A DNA stretch of 64,000 bases from Chryseobacterium sp. HSC-36S06 (GCF_024171485.1 NZ_JALJZX010000002.1:682001-746000); one strand, 5' to 3'. Numbered from the stretch's first letter, positions 8,957 through 18,273 are shown. Translations and numbers: made by a program. Notes: generated by a model from the sequence alone, not told the origin.

Positions 8957-8988
8957 CAAATTTACACAAACAATATTCCACAACCAAA
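8957..8988 (-). promoter_or_regulatory. clpP promoter
   Basis: On the minus strand TTTG (8985-8988), a 20-nt spacer and TAAATTTG (8957-8964) match the Bacteroidetes consensus exactly; the ATG follows after 34 nt. Confidence 0.7.
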
Positions 8989-9002
8989 AATCCGACAATC
9001 TG

Positions 9003-10928
9003 TCACAGGATTCTGAATAGTTTTTCGTCGATTTCTTTACGCAGATGATTCAGCGTAATGATTTTTTTATAGGTCTCCTCATTATTTTCACTGTTCGAAA
9101 GTTGAGTCTTCATATCGTTGATGATTTTAATGATGTAAGCGCGCTTATGCCGGAAAATTACGTCCTGCACAATTTTCGGAACTACTTCTTCTTCCCTGCT
9201 GAAAAAAATCTGGTACTTTCCCCAATCGCTGTTTTCATAAGGTTCTACCAACGCATCTGCGATTCTTCCGGTAATCTGCTCATCCATCAAGGTCATGAAA
9301 AAATTACCCGAACGCAGTTCATTTTTACCGATTCCTTCTTTAATCTCGCTGATAATTTTCTGATTCAGAACCGATTGGATTTCGCAGTCATCTTCCTCTA
9401 AATGTCCCATAATTTCTTCGATTACGGTAATCTGATAGGCATTATTTTCCTCATCAGTTCGGTCGAGCACTCTGTCTCCATATTTCAGCATCAGTTCAAC
9501 CAGCTTTTCTTCCAGAATCAATAATGGATTAATGGTTTCAAAAGGCTCCGTAACTTTCTCCAGCTTTACCTGCGCAGGTTTTTCCTGTCTTTGCTGCGGA
9601 GAAGTTTGCTGTTTCTGAACCTGTTTCTGAACATTGAGCTCATTAAAAAGCGACTGTTCCGAAATTCCGAATTTCGCTGAAACTTCCTTTAAATAAACTT
9701 CCTGCTTCAGCGCGTTCTGAACGAATGCTACAGACTTTACAATATCCCTTATCGACTCTGCTTTTTTAATTGGATCATTGCCAGCTTCTTTCAGTAAAAT
9801 CTCAGCTTTAAAATCAATAAAATCCTTCGCTTCATTTTTAATGAAATTTTCCACATATTCCTGCGGATGTTTTCTTGAAAACGAATCGGGATCGTCACCA
9901 TCCGGAAAAAGCAAAACACGGATATTCATTCCCTCCGAAAGCAGCATATCGATACTTCTGAAACTCGCTTTAATTCCCGCAGAATCACCGTCAAAAAGGA
10001 TCGTTACATTTTCTGTAAGCCTTTTAATCAGCTTAATCTGTTCCACGGTGAGCGCAGTTCCGGAACTTGAAACAACATTTTCAATTCCTGCCTGATGAAG
10101 CGCGATTACGTCCATATAACCTTCCACCAAAAGACACAGATTATTTTTAGAAATCGCCTGTTTGCTTTGGTTTAAACCGTAAAGAACATTTGATTTATGG
10201 TAAATCTCTGTTTCCGGCGAATTGAGATATTTCGCAGTTTTAATATTGTTCCTAAGGATTCTCCCTCCGAAACCCAACACCCTTCCTGAAAAACTGTGAA
10301 TCGGGAAAATAACCCGTTCGCGGAAGCGGTCTACACCTGTCGGCGTGTTTTCAGGAAAAATAGATAGTCCTGACTTTTCTAAAATTTCTTTGGAATAGCC
10401 TTTATCTAAAGCAAATTTTGTGAAGGTATCTTTCTGCTCCGGCGAATAACCTAACTGAAATTTCCTGATGATATCATCGCGAAGTTCACGCTCTTTAAAA
10501 TAAGAATATCCTACAGATTTGCCTTCTTCTGTTTCAAAAAGCTGCTGCTGGAAAAAATCATTCGCGATTTCATGAATTTTATAAAGAATCTCTTTATCCG
10601 TTTGGGACTGCTTTTCTTCCTCAGAAAGTTCGCGGCGGTCTTCTTCAATTTCGATTCCGTACTTTTTAGCAGCGTGGCGAAGCGCTTCAGGATAAGTAAA
10701 ATTTTCAATTTCCATTAGGAAAGAAATGGCTGTACCGCCTTTTCCGCTGGAAAAATCTTTCCAGATCTGCTTACTCGGTGAAACAATAAAGCTCGGCGAC
10801 TTTTCTTCATGAAAGGGACTCAGACCTTTGAAATTGGATCCTGCCCTTTTCAGCTGAACATATTCGCCAATGATTTCTTCCACCCGAATCGTGGAAAATA
10901 TTTTATCAATAGTCGCTTTAGAAATCAT
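9003..10928 (-). CDS. dnaG: DNA primase
   Basis: 641 aa, makes RNA primers for replication. I start it at 10928 (MISKATIDKIFSTIRVEEII), the family start; the frame continues 12 codons upstream without conservation. Order: N-terminal CHC2-type domain (residues ~35-75), catalytic Toprim core (LLVEGYMDVIALHQ, then ILFDGDSAGIKAS, then DGDDPDSF), and a C-terminal helicase-binding region after a Q/P-rich linker. The zinc ligands are degenerate: the usual C-P-F-H is S-P-F-H, and the C-x2-C pair reads D-F-S-S. Loss of the zinc site is probably lineage-wide rather than damage, since the surrounding sequence is well kept. Confidence 0.96.
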   Translation of the reverse strand: MISKATIDKIFSTIRVEEIIGEYVQLKRAGSNFKGLSPFHEEKSPSFIVSPSKQIWKDFSSGKGGTAISFLMEIENFTYPEALRHAAKKYGIEIEEDRRELSEEEKQSQTDKEILYKIHEIANDFFQQQLFETEEGKSVGYSYFKERELRDDIIRKFQLGYSPEQKDTFTKFALDKGYSKEILEKSGLSIFPENTPTGVDRFRERVIFPIHSFSGRVLGFGGRILRNNIKTAKYLNSPETEIYHKSNVLYGLNQSKQAISKNNLCLLVEGYMDVIALHQAGIENVVSSSGTALTVEQIKLIKRLTENVTILFDGDSAGIKASFRSIDMLLSEGMNIRVLLFPDGDDPDSFSRKHPQEYVENFIKNEAKDFIDFKAEILLKEAGNDPIKKAESIRDIVKSVAFVQNALKQEVYLKEVSAKFGISEQSLFNELNVQKQVQKQQTSPQQRQEKPAQVKLEKVTEPFETINPLLILEEKLVELMLKYGDRVLDRTDEENNAYQITVIEEIMGHLEEDDCEIQSVLNQKIISEIKEGIGKNELRSGNFFMTLMDEQITGRIADALVEPYENSDWGKYQIFFSREEEVVPKIVQDVIFRHKRAYIIKIINDMKTQLSNSENNEETYKKIITLNHLRKEIDEKLFRIL

Positions 10929-10969
10929 TCGGTAAAAATAGGAAATAAGTTTCTGTTTTTTCAATTTAT

Positions 10970-11102
10970 TTGGGCGTAACCCTCGCCTCCGCTTACTAAA
11001 TTAAACCTAATTTTTCCAGCCGCCCGGGTCGGGCTATTCATTACAAGTCCTCATTACGCTTTGCTGCATTCCGGGCTTTTCATTGCTATCCCTTACGCGG
11101 TT
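10970..11102. repeat. Structured intergenic repeat, family A copy 2
   Basis: It begins TTGGGCGTAACCCTCGCC and ends ATCCCTTACGCGG, between the divergent dnaG and peptidase genes. The outer stem is GCGTAA/TTACGC. An internal hairpin GCCCG/CGGGC (loop GGT) is visible. The GC-rich central hairpin of copies 1 and 3 is replaced by a weaker, imperfect pairing around CTCATTACGCTTTGCTGC, so the ends are conserved and the core is variable. Confidence 0.65.
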
Positions 11103-11147
11103 GATAAAGTTTTACCAACCCTAAACGTTCTCACCATCAAATTTTCA

Positions 11148-11155
11148 TATTTTTG
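11148..11155 (+). promoter_or_regulatory. -7 box for the peptidase/tsaE pair
   Basis: TATTTTTG matches TAnnTTTG, 16 nt before the ATG at 11172. No -33 TTTG is seen. Confidence 0.4.
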
Positions 11156-11171
11156 ATGAAATTTTTATCTC

Positions 11172-12176
11172 ATGAAAAACTTTACCGTTCTTCTGTTATT
11201 ATTTACTTTTATCTTCAGTTTTGCGCAGAAAAAATATGTTCTGGTGATTCATGGCGGCGCAGGAACCATTACCCGGGAAAACATGACTTCGGAAAAAGAG
11301 AAAGCGTACCGTGCAAAGCTTACCGAAGCGCTGAAAGCAGGCTATGCAGAAATCATGAAAGGAAAATCGTCAGTTGACGCCGTGGCTGCAGCGATAATTA
11401 TTATGGAAGATTCTCCCCTCTTCAATGCAGGTAAGGGCGCGGTTTTTACTTCTGACGGAAAAAATGAACTCGATGCAGCAATCATGTTTGGAAAAGATAA
11501 ATCAGCCGGAGCAGTGGCAGCTATTCACACGGTTAAGAACCCCATAAAAGCTGCGATTGCTGTAATGCAGAACAGTGAACATGTGATGATGGTCGGCGAA
11601 GGTGCGGAAATATTCGCCCAGAAACAGGGATTGGATATTGTAAAACCCGAATATTTCTGGACCAAAGACCGCTGGGAAAGTTTGCAAAAGCTTAAGCAAA
11701 AAGAAACCATTAAAAATACTTTAAAAACCACACAATACCATCTTCCCGAATCTTATGTAGTCGACCAGAAATTCGGAACGGTCGGCGCAGTGGCTTTAGA
11801 TAAAGATGGTAATATCGCGGCAGGAACTTCTACTGGTGGAATGACCAATAAAAAATATGGCCGAATTGGTGATGCACCCATTATTGGCGCAGGCACCTAT
11901 GCGAATTCTCATGTTGGAATTTCAGCGACAGGATGGGGAGAGTTTTTCATCCGTACTTCTGCTGCCAGAACCATTGCCGCGAAAATGGAATATCAGAATA
12001 AAGATATTAAATCTGCGGCGGGGGAAGTCATCTCTGAAATTGAAAAGATGGGCGGCGACGGCGGTCTGATCGCATTAGATAAAGACGGAAATATCGCCAT
12101 GCCTTTCAACACAGCCGGCATGTACCGCGGCGCAGTAACCGAGAACGGACAGATTGAAATCGAAATCTATAAATAG
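11172..12176 (+). CDS. Exported isoaspartyl peptidase / L-asparaginase (Ntn-hydrolase, T2)
   Basis: 334 aa with a signal peptide (cleavage near FSFAQ), so probably periplasmic. Family T2 enzymes cut themselves before a threonine that becomes the nucleophile; here this is Thr203 in FGTVGAVALD. Other family landmarks are VIHGGAG (25-31), NAGKGAVFT (85-93), GTSTGGMTNKKYGRIGDAPI and GAGTYAN. It hydrolyses isoaspartyl dipeptides and asparagine. It is followed after 13 nt by tsaE, which suggests a shared transcript without a functional link. Confidence 0.94.
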   Translation: MKNFTVLLLLFTFIFSFAQKKYVLVIHGGAGTITRENMTSEKEKAYRAKLTEALKAGYAEIMKGKSSVDAVAAAIIIMEDSPLFNAGKGAVFTSDGKNELDAAIMFGKDKSAGAVAAIHTVKNPIKAAIAVMQNSEHVMMVGEGAEIFAQKQGLDIVKPEYFWTKDRWESLQKLKQKETIKNTLKTTQYHLPESYVVDQKFGTVGAVALDKDGNIAAGTSTGGMTNKKYGRIGDAPIIGAGTYANSHVGISATGWGEFFIRTSAARTIAAKMEYQNKDIKSAAGEVISEIEKMGGDGGLIALDKDGNIAMPFNTAGMYRGAVTENGQIEIEIYK

Positions 12177-12189
12177 AACCAAAAAAATA

Positions 12190-12597
12190 ATGGAATTCAA
12201 AATCAATAAAATTGAAGACTGGCAAAAAGTAGTAGAGGAAATTCTGCCTCAGCTTCAGCACAATATTCTTCTTTTAAAGGGAAATTTGGGCGCAGGCAAA
12301 ACTACATTCACAAAATTTCTGTTGAAAAACATGGGCAGCAGCGACGAAGTTTCTTCGCCGACCTACGCGATTGTGAACGAATACCATTTACCGAAAGGCA
12401 ATATTTTCCATTTCGATCTCTACCGGATGAAAAACATTGCTGAAGTGTATGACATCGGAATTGAGGAATATCTGGACAACGCTTTGCTGTGCATTATTGA
12501 ATGGCCCGAAATTTACGAAGACGAACTTGCAGATCTGCCTCACCACGAAATAAAAATAACTGTGAATGATGAAGAAAGGGCTGTCGTTTTCAGGTAA
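12190..12597 (+). CDS. tsaE: tRNA threonylcarbamoyladenosine biosynthesis ATPase TsaE
   Basis: 135 aa P-loop protein that works with TsaB/TsaD in making the t6A37 modification of ANN-decoding tRNAs. Walker A is GNLGAGKTT (31-39); SSPTYAIVNEY and HFDLYRM are characteristic, as is the IEWPE motif. I use the ATG at 12190; the frame continues upstream inside the peptidase gene, but MEFKINKIEDW is the expected start. Length is normal for the family. Confidence 0.95.
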   Translation: MEFKINKIEDWQKVVEEILPQLQHNILLLKGNLGAGKTTFTKFLLKNMGSSDEVSSPTYAIVNEYHLPKGNIFHFDLYRMKNIAEVYDIGIEEYLDNALLCIIEWPEIYEDELADLPHHEIKITVNDEERAVVFR

Positions 12598-12627
12598 ATT
12601 TTAATTCTGATAATCATTAATTCATTG

Positions 12628-12635
12628 TATCTTTG
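12628..12635 (+). promoter_or_regulatory. -7 box for ald
   Basis: TATCTTTG matches TAnnTTTG, 57 nt upstream of the ald ATG; the -33 element is not clear. Confidence 0.4.
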
Positions 12636-12692
12636 GGGCTTTATTTATCGACTATCAATAACTTATCCCTTGCATTAGCAAGATCATAAATA

Positions 12693-13886
12693 ATGAGCAG
12701 TACAAATATTTTCACTCCTTTTTCTGAGCAGGAGTTGATGCCGCAGGAAGAAAAACTGGAAGTAATAAAAAAAGGAAAACAGTTTGCGATCGGAGTACCG
12801 AAAGAGACCTGTCTCAATGAGCGCAGAACAGGCTTAACTCCCGACGCAGTACAGGTTTTGGTAGAACACGGCCACCATATCGTCGTGGAATCCGGTGCCG
12901 GTGAAGGATCTTTCTTTACAGATCTGCAATATTCCGAGGCCGGCGCACAAATTACCCAGAATCCTCAGGAAGCTTTTCAGCAGGACCTCGTTCTTAAGAT
13001 TAACCCGCCAACCACCGAGGAAATTGAATTTCTAAAGCCCTGCACTTATTTAATTTCTGCACTGCAGATTAATTTGCGGGATCAGGAATATTTTAAAAAA
13101 CTGGCCGAGAAGAAAATTAACGCCATTGCATTCGAATTCATTGTTGACGAATACAAGCAGCTTTCACTTGTGCGTCTTATTGGTGAAATTGCAGGTAATA
13201 TTTCTATTCTTTACGCTGCAGAACTTCTTGCGCTTTCGAACGGTTTAATGCTGGGCGGGATTACCGGAGTTCGGCCGACCGAAGTAGTAATCCTCGGCGC
13301 AGGAATCGTAGGTGAATTTGCTACCAAAGCAGCTTTAGGACTAGGTGCAAGTGTAAAAGTTTTCGATAATTCACTTTCAAAACTCCGCAGACTTCACATG
13401 ATGGTGGACGGTAGAGTTCCAACTTCAATCATCGATCCTAAGGAACTTTCAAAAAGCTTAAAGAGAGCCGACGTAGTAATCGGAGCACTTTCAAAAATAA
13501 GCCTCTGCCCGATCGTTACAGAAGAAATGGTTTCTAAAATGAAAAAAGGGAGCGTAATTATCGACGTGACCATTGACAACGGAAAAGTGATCGAAACATC
13601 TGAGCTTACCGATATGGAAAATCCGTATATCATCAAACATGGTGTGATACACTGCGGCTTACCGAATTTAACCTCGAAGATGCCGAGAACCACTACCAAA
13701 GCAGTTTCTAATTTCTTTTTGAGCTATCTCCTGAATTATGATAAAGAAGGCGGTTTCGAGAATATGCTGATCCGCAAAAATGAAATGAAACAGTCGCTTT
13801 ATATGTACAAAGGGCGTCACACCAAAAAACTGATCTGCGACCGCTTCAACCTAACCTATCATGACATCAATCTTCTAATTTTTTAA
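12693..13886 (+). CDS. ald: Alanine dehydrogenase
   Basis: 397 aa of the alanine dehydrogenase/PntA family, catalysing NAD-dependent interconversion of alanine with pyruvate and ammonia. IGVPKETCLNERRTGLTPD is the N-terminal substrate motif (Lys/Arg binding pyruvate), and VVILGAGIVGEFATKAALGLGA is the Rossmann NAD loop. There are no membrane segments and no pntB neighbour, which favours alanine dehydrogenase over transhydrogenase. The DUF4258-like gene starts on the next base after the stop, so they are coupled. Confidence 0.9.
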   Translation: MSSTNIFTPFSEQELMPQEEKLEVIKKGKQFAIGVPKETCLNERRTGLTPDAVQVLVEHGHHIVVESGAGEGSFFTDLQYSEAGAQITQNPQEAFQQDLVLKINPPTTEEIEFLKPCTYLISALQINLRDQEYFKKLAEKKINAIAFEFIVDEYKQLSLVRLIGEIAGNISILYAAELLALSNGLMLGGITGVRPTEVVILGAGIVGEFATKAALGLGASVKVFDNSLSKLRRLHMMVDGRVPTSIIDPKELSKSLKRADVVIGALSKISLCPIVTEEMVSKMKKGSVIIDVTIDNGKVIETSELTDMENPYIIKHGVIHCGLPNLTSKMPRTTTKAVSNFFLSYLLNYDKEGGFENMLIRKNEMKQSLYMYKGRHTKKLICDRFNLTYHDINLLIF

Positions 13887-14258
13887 ATGAGAAAATTAAA
13901 ATTCTTCCTTATCGGTCTTATCCCGGGATTATTACTCGTATTTTTTATTCTGAACAAAAAAGGCGCGAGTTGCAGCGGTTATTTGCCGAATTCGCGGGTA
14001 ATCGCCGAAACGCTTTCCAAAGAAATGGTTTACAGTCCTGCTTTTGCGGTTTCTATGAAGGAAAATAATATTGACGAAAAGTTTCTGAAAGACAGCATTA
14101 TCACAAAAAGCAAAGTTGATTTTGAGAGAAGTCAGGCACAAAAACAGCCATGTCCTTCCTATGTGCTTGTATATCCGAAGAAGAATCCAAGGTTCGAAAT
14201 AAGTTATGAAAAATGCAAGGAGGAGAATACTTTCCATAGCTTAAAGAAGCTCAGATAG
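13887..14258 (+). CDS. Membrane-anchored small protein, DUF4258-like
   Basis: 123 aa with one N-terminal hydrophobic helix (FLIGLIPGLLLVFFIL), a conserved-looking KKGASCSGYLPNSRV segment directly after it, and two further cysteines (PCPSYV and EKCKEE). I recall DUF4258-type proteins in this position behind ald in flavobacteria, but assignment from sequence alone is tentative. It probably sits in the inner membrane with the soluble part outside. It starts directly at the ald stop and precedes tyrA by 31 nt. Confidence 0.6.
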   Translation: MRKLKFFLIGLIPGLLLVFFILNKKGASCSGYLPNSRVIAETLSKEMVYSPAFAVSMKENNIDEKFLKDSIITKSKVDFERSQAQKQPCPSYVLVYPKKNPRFEISYEKCKEENTFHSLKKLR

Positions 14259-14289
14259 ATTACTTTAAGCATTTAATCACATTTTTAAA

Positions 14290-15135
14290 ATGAAAATTTC
14301 CATTATCGGTGTCGGATTAATCGGTGGCTCAATGGCCCTTAAACTGAAAGCAAAAGGTTTTGTTTCTCATGTTTTTGGTGTCGACCAAAATGAAGGTCAC
14401 CTTCTTGAAGCCAAAAAACTGGGCATTATTGATGAAATTGCTACCCTGGAATACGCAGCAGTAAATTCAGATTTAGTTATTATTGCAATTCCGGTTGACG
14501 CTGCAAGAAAAGTTCTACCCGCAGTTTTAGATCTGATTGATCAGCAGCAAACGGTGATGGATGCAGGTTCTACAAAGTCAGGCATTGTAAATTCGGTAAA
14601 AAACCATCCGAACAGAAACCGTTTTGTAGCATTTCACCCGATGTGGGGAACCGAAAATTCAGGACCTCAAAATGCTTTGTCGGAAAGCTTTTCCGGCCGT
14701 GCTGCGGTAATATGTGACAGCGAACATTCCGCAGAAAATGCGCTGAAGACGGTGGAAAGTGTTGCTGAAAATCTCGAAATGCATTTAATCTATATGAATG
14801 CCGACGATCATGATCTTCATACAGCTTATATTTCGCATATCTCACATATCACTTCATATGCACTCGCCAATACGGTTTTAGAGAAAGAACGTGAAGAAGA
14901 CACCATTTTTCAGCTGGCCAGTACAGGTTTTTCGAGTACGGTTCGTTTGGCAAAATCGCATCCGGAAATGTGGGTGCCGATCTTCAAACAGAATAAAGAA
15001 AACGTGCTGGATGTGCTGAATGAGCATATTTCCCAGCTCAGAAAATTCAAATCCGCGCTGGAAAAAGAGAATTACGAACTTCTTGAAGATCTCATTAGAA
15101 ACGCCAATAAAATCCGTGGAATTTTAGATAAATAA
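14290..15135 (+). CDS. tyrA: Prephenate dehydrogenase
   Basis: 281 aa cytoplasmic enzyme of tyrosine synthesis, oxidatively decarboxylating prephenate to 4-hydroxyphenylpyruvate. IIGVGLIGGSMAL (4-16) is the NAD-binding loop; DAGSTKSGIV, FHPMWGTENSGP and DDHDLHTAYISHISHI contain the catalytic-site histidines and the prephenate-binding region. There is no ACT or chorismate mutase domain, so it is the short monofunctional form. It is probably in one unit with ald and the DUF4258-like gene. Confidence 0.94.
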   Translation: MKISIIGVGLIGGSMALKLKAKGFVSHVFGVDQNEGHLLEAKKLGIIDEIATLEYAAVNSDLVIIAIPVDAARKVLPAVLDLIDQQQTVMDAGSTKSGIVNSVKNHPNRNRFVAFHPMWGTENSGPQNALSESFSGRAAVICDSEHSAENALKTVESVAENLEMHLIYMNADDHDLHTAYISHISHITSYALANTVLEKEREEDTIFQLASTGFSSTVRLAKSHPEMWVPIFKQNKENVLDVLNEHISQLRKFKSALEKENYELLEDLIRNANKIRGILDK

Positions 15136-15146
15136 TTGATCTGAAA

Positions 15147-16565
15147 TTAACACTCTGCCACGTTCACCGCAATCGCCAAACCACCTTCAGACGTTTCTTT
15201 GAACCTGTCGCTCATGCTTTGAGCCGTATCCCACATCGACTGAATTACCTGATCGAGTGAAACTTTTGCTTTTGCAGGATCAGATTCTATCGCAATATTC
15301 GCTGCGGTAATCGCCTTAATAGCTCCCATGGAATTTCTTTCAATACAAGGAATCTGAACCAGTCCGGCAATCGGATCACACGTCATACCCAAGTGGTGTT
15401 CCATAGCGATTTCTGCAGCCATAAGCACTTGTCCGGGACTTCCACCCATAATTTCCGTGAGTCCTGCCGCAGCCATTGCTGACGAAACGCCCACTTCTGC
15501 CTGGCAACCGCCCATTGCTGCGGAAATGGTTGCGTTTTTTTTGAATAAGGTTCCTATTTCGCCTGCCACTAAAAGAAAACGAATAATATCTTCTTCATTA
15601 CGATGTTCGGTGAAGGCCTGCGAATACATCAAAACTGCTGGAATTACCCCGCTCGCACCATTAGTAGGTGCTGTGATTATCCGTCCGAAACTCGCGTTTT
15701 CTTCGTTTACCGCCAAAGCAAAACAGGAAACCCATTTGTTGATATTGGTAAAGGTTTCTTCCGCATCCACAACAAGACTAAACCATTCGTCCATACTGGT
15801 GTAGGTTTTTTCGCCAAGAAGTTTACGGTTTAAGCCGGCAGCGCGGCGCGTCACATTTAATCCCCCCGGCAAAATGCCATCTTTGGTCACACCCTTGTAG
15901 ATGCATTCTTTAATCTGCTGCCAAATGTAGAGTGCTTCCTGCTTGGTCTCCTCTTTGGTGCGCCAGGATTCTTCGTTCAGGAAAATTAGGTCTGAAATCT
16001 TTTCCAGATTTAACTTCCGAATATTTTTAATAAGATCATCACCATTGTGACAAGGATAAAGGGTTCTTACACAGTTATTTTCGTATGAGTTCTCTTCCTG
16101 AGTGGCAATAAATCCACCGCCGATAGAGTAATAATCTTGAGTGATGGTTTCCCCATTTTCAAAAACAGCTTTAAAAATCATTCCGTTAGGATGAAAATCC
16201 AGTGAGCGCTGTTTATTGAGAATTAAATGATGTCCGTAAACAAAAGAAATTACTTTTTCCCCGCCCAAATTAATCTGGCTGGAAGATTTAATAGCTTCAA
16301 TTTTTGAATCGATTAACGTCGTATCGATGAGTTTGAAATTTTCTCCTGAAAGCCCCAGCATTCCGGCAATATCGGTACCGTGGCCAATGCCGGTTTTAGC
16401 CAGCGATCCAAAAAACTCGACAAAAACTTCCTTAACATCGGAAATCTGACGGGTCCTGCGAATTAAATTTAAAAAACTCTCTGCCGCATTCCACGGGCCC
16501 ATCGTATGTGAACTTGAGGGACCGATACCGACTTTAATGATTTCAAAAACACTTATTGACTGCAT
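15147..16565 (-). CDS. sdaA: L-serine ammonia-lyase, single-chain Fe-S type
   Basis: 472 aa. Deaminates L-serine to pyruvate with a [4Fe-4S] cluster. The N-terminal beta domain carries GIGPSSSHTMGP (13-24); the C-terminal alpha domain carries GASGVIPAVLMYSQ, SAAMGGCQAEVGVSSAMAAAG and CDPIAGLVQIPCIERN, with the cluster cysteines. Both domains are on one chain, as in E. coli SdaA. It converges with tyrA at a distance of 11 nt, with no separate terminator visible. Confidence 0.96.
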   Translation of the reverse strand: MQSISVFEIIKVGIGPSSSHTMGPWNAAESFLNLIRRTRQISDVKEVFVEFFGSLAKTGIGHGTDIAGMLGLSGENFKLIDTTLIDSKIEAIKSSSQINLGGEKVISFVYGHHLILNKQRSLDFHPNGMIFKAVFENGETITQDYYSIGGGFIATQEENSYENNCVRTLYPCHNGDDLIKNIRKLNLEKISDLIFLNEESWRTKEETKQEALYIWQQIKECIYKGVTKDGILPGGLNVTRRAAGLNRKLLGEKTYTSMDEWFSLVVDAEETFTNINKWVSCFALAVNEENASFGRIITAPTNGASGVIPAVLMYSQAFTEHRNEEDIIRFLLVAGEIGTLFKKNATISAAMGGCQAEVGVSSAMAAAGLTEIMGGSPGQVLMAAEIAMEHHLGMTCDPIAGLVQIPCIERNSMGAIKAITAANIAIESDPAKAKVSLDQVIQSMWDTAQSMSDRFKETSEGGLAIAVNVAEC

Positions 16566-16572
16566 AATACTG

Positions 16573-16580
16573 CAAAAATA
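16573..16580 (-). promoter_or_regulatory. -7 box for sdaA
   Basis: TATTTTTG on the minus strand, 7 nt from the ATG. A TTTG lies at 16597-16600 with a 16-nt spacer, shorter than the usual 19-21. The rest of the sdaA-mlaE gap contains an inverted pair AAATGCA/TGCATTT (16626-16632, 16653-16659) of unknown meaning. Confidence 0.4.
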
Positions 16581-16733
16581 ACCTTTTATTGGTTACCAAA
16601 ATTACTAAATAGCATACTGAAGCAAAAATGCATTATGCATCATAAATCATTTTGCATTTCAGCGGATTTCGTAAAATATTGAGTAAATTCGATAAGGTAA
16701 ATCACGTTCTGAATAACATTTTTTCCTTCGGAC

Positions 16734-17513
16734 ATGCTTCTTTTCAATCACATACTGAAACCTTTGAAATTATTTCTTGTAGAAATAGGTGAACTGAGTT
16801 ATTTTACTGGAAGGTTTTTCAGGGAAGTATTAAAGAAACCGTACGAATTTCCGGAATTTCTGAAACAGTGTTTTTATATCGGGAATCGTTCGCTGTTTCT
16901 GGTAACGGTAACAGGACTGATTATCGGTTTGGTGTTCACGCTTCAGACCCGGCCTACACTGGCGGAATTCGGTGCTGTATCAATGATTCCGGCGATGGTG
17001 AGTATTTCTATTATCCGGGAAATCGGACCGATTATTACCGGGCTGATGTGTGCGGGGAAAATCGGATCAGGTATAGGCGCCGAAATTGGATCCATGCGGG
17101 TTACAGAGCAGATTGATGCCATGGAAGTTTCCGGCACAAATCCTTTTAAATATCTTGTAGTTACGCGTATTCTGGCGACCACGGTAATGCTTCCGGTTCT
17201 TGTAATTTACAGCGATTTTATTGCTATTGTGGGATCTTATTTGGTTGAAAACACCAAAGGTCAAGTATCATTTACGCTGTATTTCAATCAGGTTTTTAAG
17301 CACCTCGAATTCAGTGATGTGATTCCCGCTACCCTAAAAAGTTTTTTCTTCGGTTTTGCGATAGGTCTCGTAGGATGTTTTAAAGGATATTTTTGTCAGA
17401 AAGGTACCGAAGGTGTAGGAATCGCAGCCAATTCGGCCGTGGTTTATTCTTCTATGTTTCTTTTCCTGATCGATTTTATAGCGGTGCTGATCACCAATAT
17501 TTTTGTAACATAA
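16734..17513 (+). CDS. mlaE: MlaE-type ABC transporter permease
   Basis: 259 aa with about five to six membrane helices; the family motif EIGPIITGLMCAGKIGSGIGAEIGSM lies near residues 95-120 and YCQKGTEGVG in the C-terminal half. It is the permease of an MCE-type lipid transporter, which moves phospholipids between inner and outer membrane. It is followed by the ATPase (1 nt gap) and the MCE protein (9 nt gap). No periplasmic MlaC or STAS-domain MlaB gene is present. Confidence 0.93.
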   Translation: MLLFNHILKPLKLFLVEIGELSYFTGRFFREVLKKPYEFPEFLKQCFYIGNRSLFLVTVTGLIIGLVFTLQTRPTLAEFGAVSMIPAMVSISIIREIGPIITGLMCAGKIGSGIGAEIGSMRVTEQIDAMEVSGTNPFKYLVVTRILATTVMLPVLVIYSDFIAIVGSYLVENTKGQVSFTLYFNQVFKHLEFSDVIPATLKSFFFGFAIGLVGCFKGYFCQKGTEGVGIAANSAVVYSSMFLFLIDFIAVLITNIFVT

Positions 17514-17514
17514 A

Positions 17515-18264
17515 ATGAAAACTGAGGGGTCAATAAAAGTATTAATCAATATCCAGAATCTTACAAAAAGATTTGGTGACAATCTCGTGCTCGATGATTT
17601 TAATCTCACACTTAATGAGGGTGAAAACCTCGTCATTATGGGAAAATCAGGATCCGGAAAATCGGTAATGATTAAATGCCTTATCGGTCTGGAAATTCCC
17701 GACAGCGGATCAATTGAAATTATGGGTCAGGAGATCAACCGTTTGAGCCGCGAAGATTTTGACGAACTGCGTACTGAAATCGGCTTTTTGTTTCAGGGAA
17801 GCGCCTTATATGATTCAATGTCTGTAAGAGAAAATCTGGAATTCCCTTTGCGAAGGCACACTAAAAAGTTCGGAAAATTGACCGATGCTACTCCACTTGT
17901 CATGCACGCCTTGGAAAATGTGGGCCTTGCGGATGCCGTAGATTTGATGCCGAATGAACTTTCAGGCGGAATGAAACGCAGGATTGCATTGGCAAGGACA
18001 TTAATTCTTCAGCCCAAAATCATTATTTATGATGAACCGACAACGGGTCTGGATCCGATTACCGCAAAAGAAATTATAATCCTGATGAAATCAATTCAGG
18101 AAAAATATAACACTTCATCGATCATTATCACGCATGATGTAGATTGTGCCAGAGTAATTTCGAACAGGATGATTTTATTGATCGACGGAAAAAATTACGC
18201 TGAAGGAACTTTTCAGGAACTTTCTGCCTCGCATGATCCGAAGGTAAAGGCGTTTTTTAAATAA
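17515..18264 (+). CDS. mlaF: MlaF-type ABC transporter ATPase
   Basis: 249 aa. Walker A GKSGSGKSV, Q-loop FLFQGSALYDSM, signature LSGGMKRR, Walker B IIIYDEPTTGLDP and the switch ITHDVD are all in place. The FQGSALYDSMSVREN stretch is typical of the MCE-transporter ATPases rather than general importers. It energises the MlaE permease encoded just upstream. Confidence 0.94.
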   Translation: MKTEGSIKVLINIQNLTKRFGDNLVLDDFNLTLNEGENLVIMGKSGSGKSVMIKCLIGLEIPDSGSIEIMGQEINRLSREDFDELRTEIGFLFQGSALYDSMSVRENLEFPLRRHTKKFGKLTDATPLVMHALENVGLADAVDLMPNELSGGMKRRIALARTLILQPKIIIYDEPTTGLDPITAKEIIILMKSIQEKYNTSSIIITHDVDCARVISNRMILLIDGKNYAEGTFQELSASHDPKVKAFFK

Positions 18265-18273
18265 TTTGAAAAG

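Noticed and set aside
16626..16659. AAATGCA/TGCATTT pair as a definite operator in the sdaA-mlaE gap
   Set aside because: Only 7 bp with 20 nt between arms, no recognised regulator nearby; likely to arise by chance in AT-rich DNA.
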